A stretch of 64,000 bases of DNA. Source: Eleusine coracana subsp. coracana. Lineage: Eukaryota > Streptophyta > Magnoliopsida > Poales > Poaceae. Positions within the stretch are counted from its first letter, which is position 1, and every line of letters begins with the position of its first letter. Location of the stretch: assembly GCA_032690845.1 (NCBI GenBank), contig CM064422.1, positions 7,130,001 through 7,194,000 on the forward strand. The letters run 5' to 3'. Below, in pieces: positions 59,269 to 64,000 of the stretch. The notes under the pieces are model-generated. The model worked only from the letters and a program-made list of their open reading frames with translations, made no database searches and was not told the origin of the DNA. The translations under genes were made by a program, and so were the position numbers.

Positions 59269-59426
59269 ATATATGCCGCGCCACCCGACTCCAACAAACC
59301 CAACACGGCGTACTCCGTTCTGCTCTGTATCATCGTTCATCATCACCAGCAAACAACAACCCCTCTTAAACCTCTCAATTCTGCGCGAATTCGATCGATT
59401 GCTGCGGAAGTGGTGCTTGTGGAACC
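59269..59426 (+). promoter_or_regulatory. TATA box and leader of the MAP65 gene
   Basis: TATATA at 59269-59274 (in TTCGCTATATATGCC) lies about 155 bp before the ATG, leaving a leader of roughly 125 bp with the expected C-rich composition. Confidence 0.5.
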
Positions 59427-62400
59427 ATGGGTGAGGTCGCCGTCGCGGAGTTGCTGTACGGCATGCCGTTGCTCCGGTGCCTCGGAGAAGACGGCGGCGG
59501 CGCGGCGGCAGAAGCCAGCGGCTGCGGCGCGCTGCTCGCGGAGCTCAAGGTGTGTCCTTTTCTTCGCATCCTCCGTGTTAATTCTTTCTGCTCTCAATCG
59601 CTGACTCTTCGTTGTGTGGCCTGTGATGAATATAATTGAATATGATGATGGTGCGCATGCAGCAACTGTGGGGGGAGATCGGGAAGAGCCGGGAGGAGAG
59701 GGAGCGGATGGTGCGGGAGCTGGAGGCCGAGTGCATGCGAGTCTACCGCCGCAAGGTCGACGAGGCCACCGGCGAGCGGGCGATGCTGCACCAGTCGCTC
59801 GCCGCCGGGGAGGCCGAGATTGCGGCGCTCACCGCCGCGCTCGGCGCAGACAACAGCCCGCAGCTCAAGGTACGTTGCATTTTCTAGTAGCTTCTACAAT
59901 CTACAGTATATATATGTGGAAACTTGAAATACAGTACTTGGTGAAGAACATATATAGCTTGAGCAGGAATTTTCAATATCAGCGTAAAATAATGTGTTGC
60001 ATACTTCTCAACTGATGATATACTGCCCTGCGCTGAAATATGTACTTGTTCGTGTGTTACCATGCAATTTGACATACAGGATGAACAATATATAACTCCC
60101 TACCACAAAAATATATTTTGTTCTCAACTTTTAGGCATATTGACATGGTCTTTGTACCATAACCTTGGTAGTAACATGTTTATTTACTGAAATAATTTTA
60201 TAATATTTCGTTCTCTTACCTTAATGAAATACTAAGTCGTGCTCACTCGCAAAAAGCAAATTTATATACAATATAATTTTGTTGGATTATTTTCCAGGAC
60301 CAACCTATTATTCAATCATTTCCAAAGACTTATTATCTAATATTTCAAAGGAAAATGTGTTCCTCAAAAAATATAATGAAATAGTTTGATTTTAAGGTGA
60401 CTCCTAATTTAGGACTGTTCATATGATGATCTCCATCAGGTAAACAAATGGACGATGTCGTTGACCGAGCGCGTGTCGTCGGCGACGGCACTGCTGGAGG
60501 AACTGAGGGCGATGAGAGCAGAACGGAGCAAGCAATTCACTGACATCCGGTCAGAAATCGAGAAGATCACGGCTGAAATCGCAGGGAGGAGCTACGGCTA
60601 CGAGGGTTCCCCCAGGGCCAGAGAGGCGGAGGAGCATGACCTGACCATCAGGAGGCTGAACGAGTACAAGGCACGCTTGGCGAGCCTCCAGAAAGAGAAG
60701 GTACGGTGGTGGTGAAGCTTCGTACTGGTTTCTGAATTTGCATGTAGCATTAGTTGGTTAAAGTATCATTTCAGACAAGAGGATGCAACTAATTTTCCGA
60801 TTTAAATAGTAGTCCGCGCATGCTTTTCAGTCCGTTCATCAGTCAATTCTCACATTCGTTCCTAGTGCTTATGTCATTCTCGTTTCAGAAGAATGACAGC
60901 ATGTGTCACATCCTAGGAATTTGACTGCGACACTGAAACAACCACCTGTCCATATAATAGAACAGAGCAGACATGTAGGGTAGGACAATCGGGTCAGTCA
61001 ATATCTGCACGGAGTATCATTCGCCTGCAATGTAGTACTACCAGTAGCAAGAAAATCCAGGGCATATATGACAGTGACGAACTGACAACCATGTATCACT
61101 CTGTCGGTGCCACTTCCTCCAGTCTGACCGACTCCACAAGGTCCTGGAACAAGTGACGGAGGTGCACTCCCTGTGCGACGTGCTCGGCGAGGACTTCATC
61201 GCGATCGTGAACGAGGTCCACCCGGGCCTGCACGAGACCACGGACCCGGGCAAGCCCACCAGCATCAGCGACGGCACGCTCAGCAGCCTCGCCCAGGTCG
61301 TCGCCATGCTCACTTCGGAGAAGACCAAGCGAACGGCCATGGTACTAGTGTTCCCCTTTTCCTCTGATTATGATCTCTCTCTTGCTTGTTACTAGTACAA
61401 ATGTATGTTGTTTTCTTATCTTATTGACGTGTTTCTGCGTTGCACAGCTGCGAGAGGCCGTGGTGCCGCTGGTTGATCTGTGGGAGCTGATGGACTCGCC
61501 GGAGGAGGAGCGGCGAGGGTTCAGGAAGGTGACCGCCGTTCTGAGCCCTGACAAAGAGGAGGTCCTGTCTTCCGGCGTCTTGTCAGTAGCAACCATAAAG
61601 AAGGTGCAGTGTTGGCCGTCAGTAACTCTGATCGTGTCTTCACTAGTGTTCCCTAATGCAGTATCAGTGTTTCTGATGTCCCATTCTCATTCATGTTGGT
61701 GTGGCGCAGACGGAGGAGGAAGTGGAGAGGCTGACGAGGCTCAAGGCTGGCCGGATGAAGGAGCTCGTGCTCAAGAGGAGGCTGGAGCTGGAGAACATCT
61801 GTCGGAGCATGCACGTCGAGCCTGACGCCAGCACCGTGCCTGAAAAATCCATTGCGTTGATCGATTCTGGTACGAGTTCTTCAGAGTTCCCGTTTAGCTG
61901 CAGAAGTTTCTTTTTTCTTTTTCCAGATGAAAACAGCCATATCAAGTATAACGTTCTTGACATGTTGCCAGGTCTCGTGAACCCTTCCGAGCTCATGTCC
62001 AGCATCGACGAACAGATAGCGAAAGCAAAGGAAGAGTACCAGTCAAGGAGAGAGATCATGGACAAGACAAACAAGTGGCTGATGGCTTGCGAGGAGGAGA
62101 AATGGCTTGAGGAGTACAATATGGTATGTCCAGATGTAATGTGAATTTCAGTGCACTGACTGACAACTGATTCTTATATTTCAATGTTAAAAAAAAAAAG
62201 AGTTAACGACATGGAGTGGGAACCTGCTCTGTTTCAGGACGAGAGCCGATTCAACACGGGCAGAATTGCACGTCTCAACTTGAAACGCGCCGAGAAAGCA
62301 AGGCTTATCATCACCAAGATTCCAGGTACGTGCACAAATTTGAGTGGTTATGAATGTAAGTTTCTGTTTACAAGGTGTTTGAGAAATCGAACTGATCCGA

Positions 62401-63127
62401 TGTTAATACATCTGCAGCAATCGTTGACAACCTGATGAGCCGAACATTGGCATGGGAGAGCGAAAGGAAGAAGCCGTTTCTCTACGACGGGGTACGCTAA
62501 TTTCCATCTCTGCTACGCCAACATGATTCGGTAGCTGCTTCTCGTAACAACTGATGAAGAATTTGCTCTGTTTCGTACCCTGTGAATAGGCTCGCTTGGT
62601 GGCCGTCTTAGAGGAACACAAGCAAGCCCGGCTGCGGCAGGAAGAGGAACGGCGACGGCTCAGGGTAAACAAAACATTACTACTATATTGCTGCACTGCA
62701 CTTGCAAGAACACGGTATATACGAACAAATCCTGAAATTCACCTGACGTGATTCCTAAATGTAATGGTCGTTGCAGGAGCAGAAGAAGCTTCGCACTCTG
62801 CTGAGCGAGAAGGAGGCGATGCCGCACCTGAAGCGGCCCGGCAGCAGCTTCGGCAGGACGGCCGAGCCCTGCAACCCGAACCGGAAGAGGGTCGACGCCG
62901 CGCCGCCGTCGGTGCGCAGCGGCGCGTCGTCTTCCGGCGGCAGCGGCAGCAGCGGCGGCGGCGGCGGCGGCGCCGACCTGCTCAGCAGGCCGCGCTCGTC
63001 GGCGGCGGCCGGGGCGGGTCAGTGCGGCGAGTTCTTCAAGGGCGGCAGCCGGCTGTCGGCGCCGGCGTCGTACGGGCACGTCGCCGCGTACAAGGGAGGC
63101 AGCATGTCCTCGTCGTTGGCGATGTAG
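59427..63127 (+). CDS. MAP65: MAP65 family microtubule-bundling protein
   Basis: Exons 59427-59549, 59663-59869, 60440-60700, 61123-61341, 61448-61603, 61710-61869, 61972-62123, 62238-62325, 62418-62491, 62590-62664 and 62777-63127 join in frame to 621 aa. The N-terminal two thirds are coiled-coil-like (ELKQLWGEIGKSREERERMV...; SLTERVSSATALLEELRAMR), as in the MAP65/PRC1/Ase1 dimerisation rod. The conserved microtubule-binding region is at about 427-510: RFNTGRIARLNLKRAEKARL, VDNLMSRTLAWESERKKPFL, LVAVLEEHKQARL. The tail is Gly/Ser/Ala-rich and basic (FGRTAEPCNPNRKRVD), and probably regulatory. These proteins cross-link antiparallel microtubules in cortical arrays and the phragmoplast. The ATG sits in ACCATGGG, a good start context. 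Which MAP65 subgroup it belongs to is not clear from the sequence alone. Confidence 0.95.
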
Positions 63128-64000
63128 TAGCCTGTACTGAACGCACAGCTCGAAACTGCTTACCGTAACCGGGTGTTTTTTTTTTCGTTTTTTTGATGGC
63201 GATGTAACAAGGGTGGGTGGGTGATTCATCATCATGATACGAAGAATTTGATACTGCTACACATCCATATGCTGTAACGCTATACTGTTGATGCGATGAT
63301 CCTAGCCGTCCCACTTCCAAGTTCCATCACGAAATCACGGCACTGCCGTGTTGCTATTGGGTTTCGTCACTTGGAGCGAGCGAGCATTAGACGCGGAGCG
63401 TCCCGCGCACCAGGAAGTACTCCATGTTGATGCGTAACTAGTGTTATAAACCGATGTCGTTAATATAATGGAGAACAAAGAAATCAAATCATAGAGGATA
63501 TAAGATTTAATATAAAAAATCCTCTCAAAATGGAAGGGAAAAAATTACAGATGCTAACCAGCAAAATTTTACTATCAAGAGTTAGAATTACAATATCAAC
63601 AAGATGACGACGACTTATAAGAAGAAAATGATCACAGAGTAAAACTCTAAACGAGATTATGTACCATACCGCGGGGATCAGCCCCCCATACCTCCTTTAG
63701 ACGTCCCTGGGTCAGGTCTAATAGGTCATTTTTTCCTCCGTTTCGTTATGGCACAAACCTCCAGCAACGGATCTCTACTTCGCTCAAAAAAATCGACCTC
63801 TATTTAAAAATAAATTTATAACATAACTCAACAGAACAGAAAAGACCGAACGCACCGAACCGACGCACGGGCTGCAAACGCTTAACGACGCCGGCCCGCG
63901 CTCTCCGTCACGCCGCCCGCCCAGCGCCTTTCTGAGGTACGCACGCGTGCTCGTCCCTGCTCGATTTCGCCTCCACATAACGGATGGAAGCTAACGATGG
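63128..64000. other. MAP65 3' UTR and downstream intergenic DNA
   Basis: The first few hundred bases look like 3' UTR. From about 63430 the DNA is A-rich, then GC-rich from 63840 to the window edge, which could be the approach to another gene's promoter. No coding region is supported. Confidence 0.45.

Noticed and set aside
62660..63235. Minus-strand ORF of 191 codons
   Set aside because: Antisense to the GC-rich last MAP65 exon; repetitive Arg/Ala composition and no family match.

Overview
This 64 kb window is nuclear DNA from a grass (Poaceae). The genes have many GT-AG introns, the coding regions and promoters are GC-rich, a full phytochrome A gene of the grass type is present, and the spaces and introns hold Stowaway, Tourist/PIF-Harbinger, mariner, hAT, SINE and LINE insertions typical of grasses. 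I cannot name the species; a panicoid grass is a guess.

Genes, all on the + strand: the C-terminal end of an NPF (NRT1/PTR) peptide or nitrate transporter (1-402); a PTI1-like protein kinase (2166-3727, 5 exons, 367 aa); PHYA (7440-11344, 4 coding exons, 1129 aa) with a likely 5'-UTR intron; a LisH-type plant DYRK kinase (25181-30243, 7 exons, 1106 aa); a monoacylglycerol-lipase-like alpha/beta hydrolase (33837-36503, 7 exons, 397 aa); two tandem dihydroxyacetone kinase/FMN cyclase genes (39250-45968, 593 aa, and 46816-55454, 595 aa, 20 exons each); and a MAP65 microtubule-bundling protein (59427-63127, 11 exons, 621 aa). For the seven complete genes I assembled exons by hand from splice sites, reading frame and family knowledge, and every model closes in frame.

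The PHYA-DYRK gap (about 11.4-24.7 kb) is a transposon nest. A 4.8 kb PIF/Harbinger element with TTA target duplications carries a Myb-like ORF1 remnant, a broken transposase and an inserted SINE with a perfect 16-bp target duplication. Beside it is a long imperfect palindrome (18.29-20.10 kb). A 3.4 kb DD39D mariner-like element, with 32-bp terminal inverted repeats and TA duplications, has inserted into the palindrome's right terminal repeat. The mariner also carries an antisense 153-aa ORF with a signal peptide.

Smaller insertions are spread through introns and spacers: at least five Stowaway-like MITEs, a LINE 3' fragment, and a hAT MITE inside a SINE. Several very short poly(A)/poly(T) insertions are flanked by 12-17 bp direct repeats. 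Two of these carry the same AGTTTC-A(n) end as the LINE, so they look like almost completely truncated retrotransposition events.

The genes do not form a pathway. They are ordinary independent plant genes for light sensing, kinase signalling, lipid hydrolysis, triose/flavin metabolism and the cytoskeleton. The only functional cluster is the dihydroxyacetone kinase pair.
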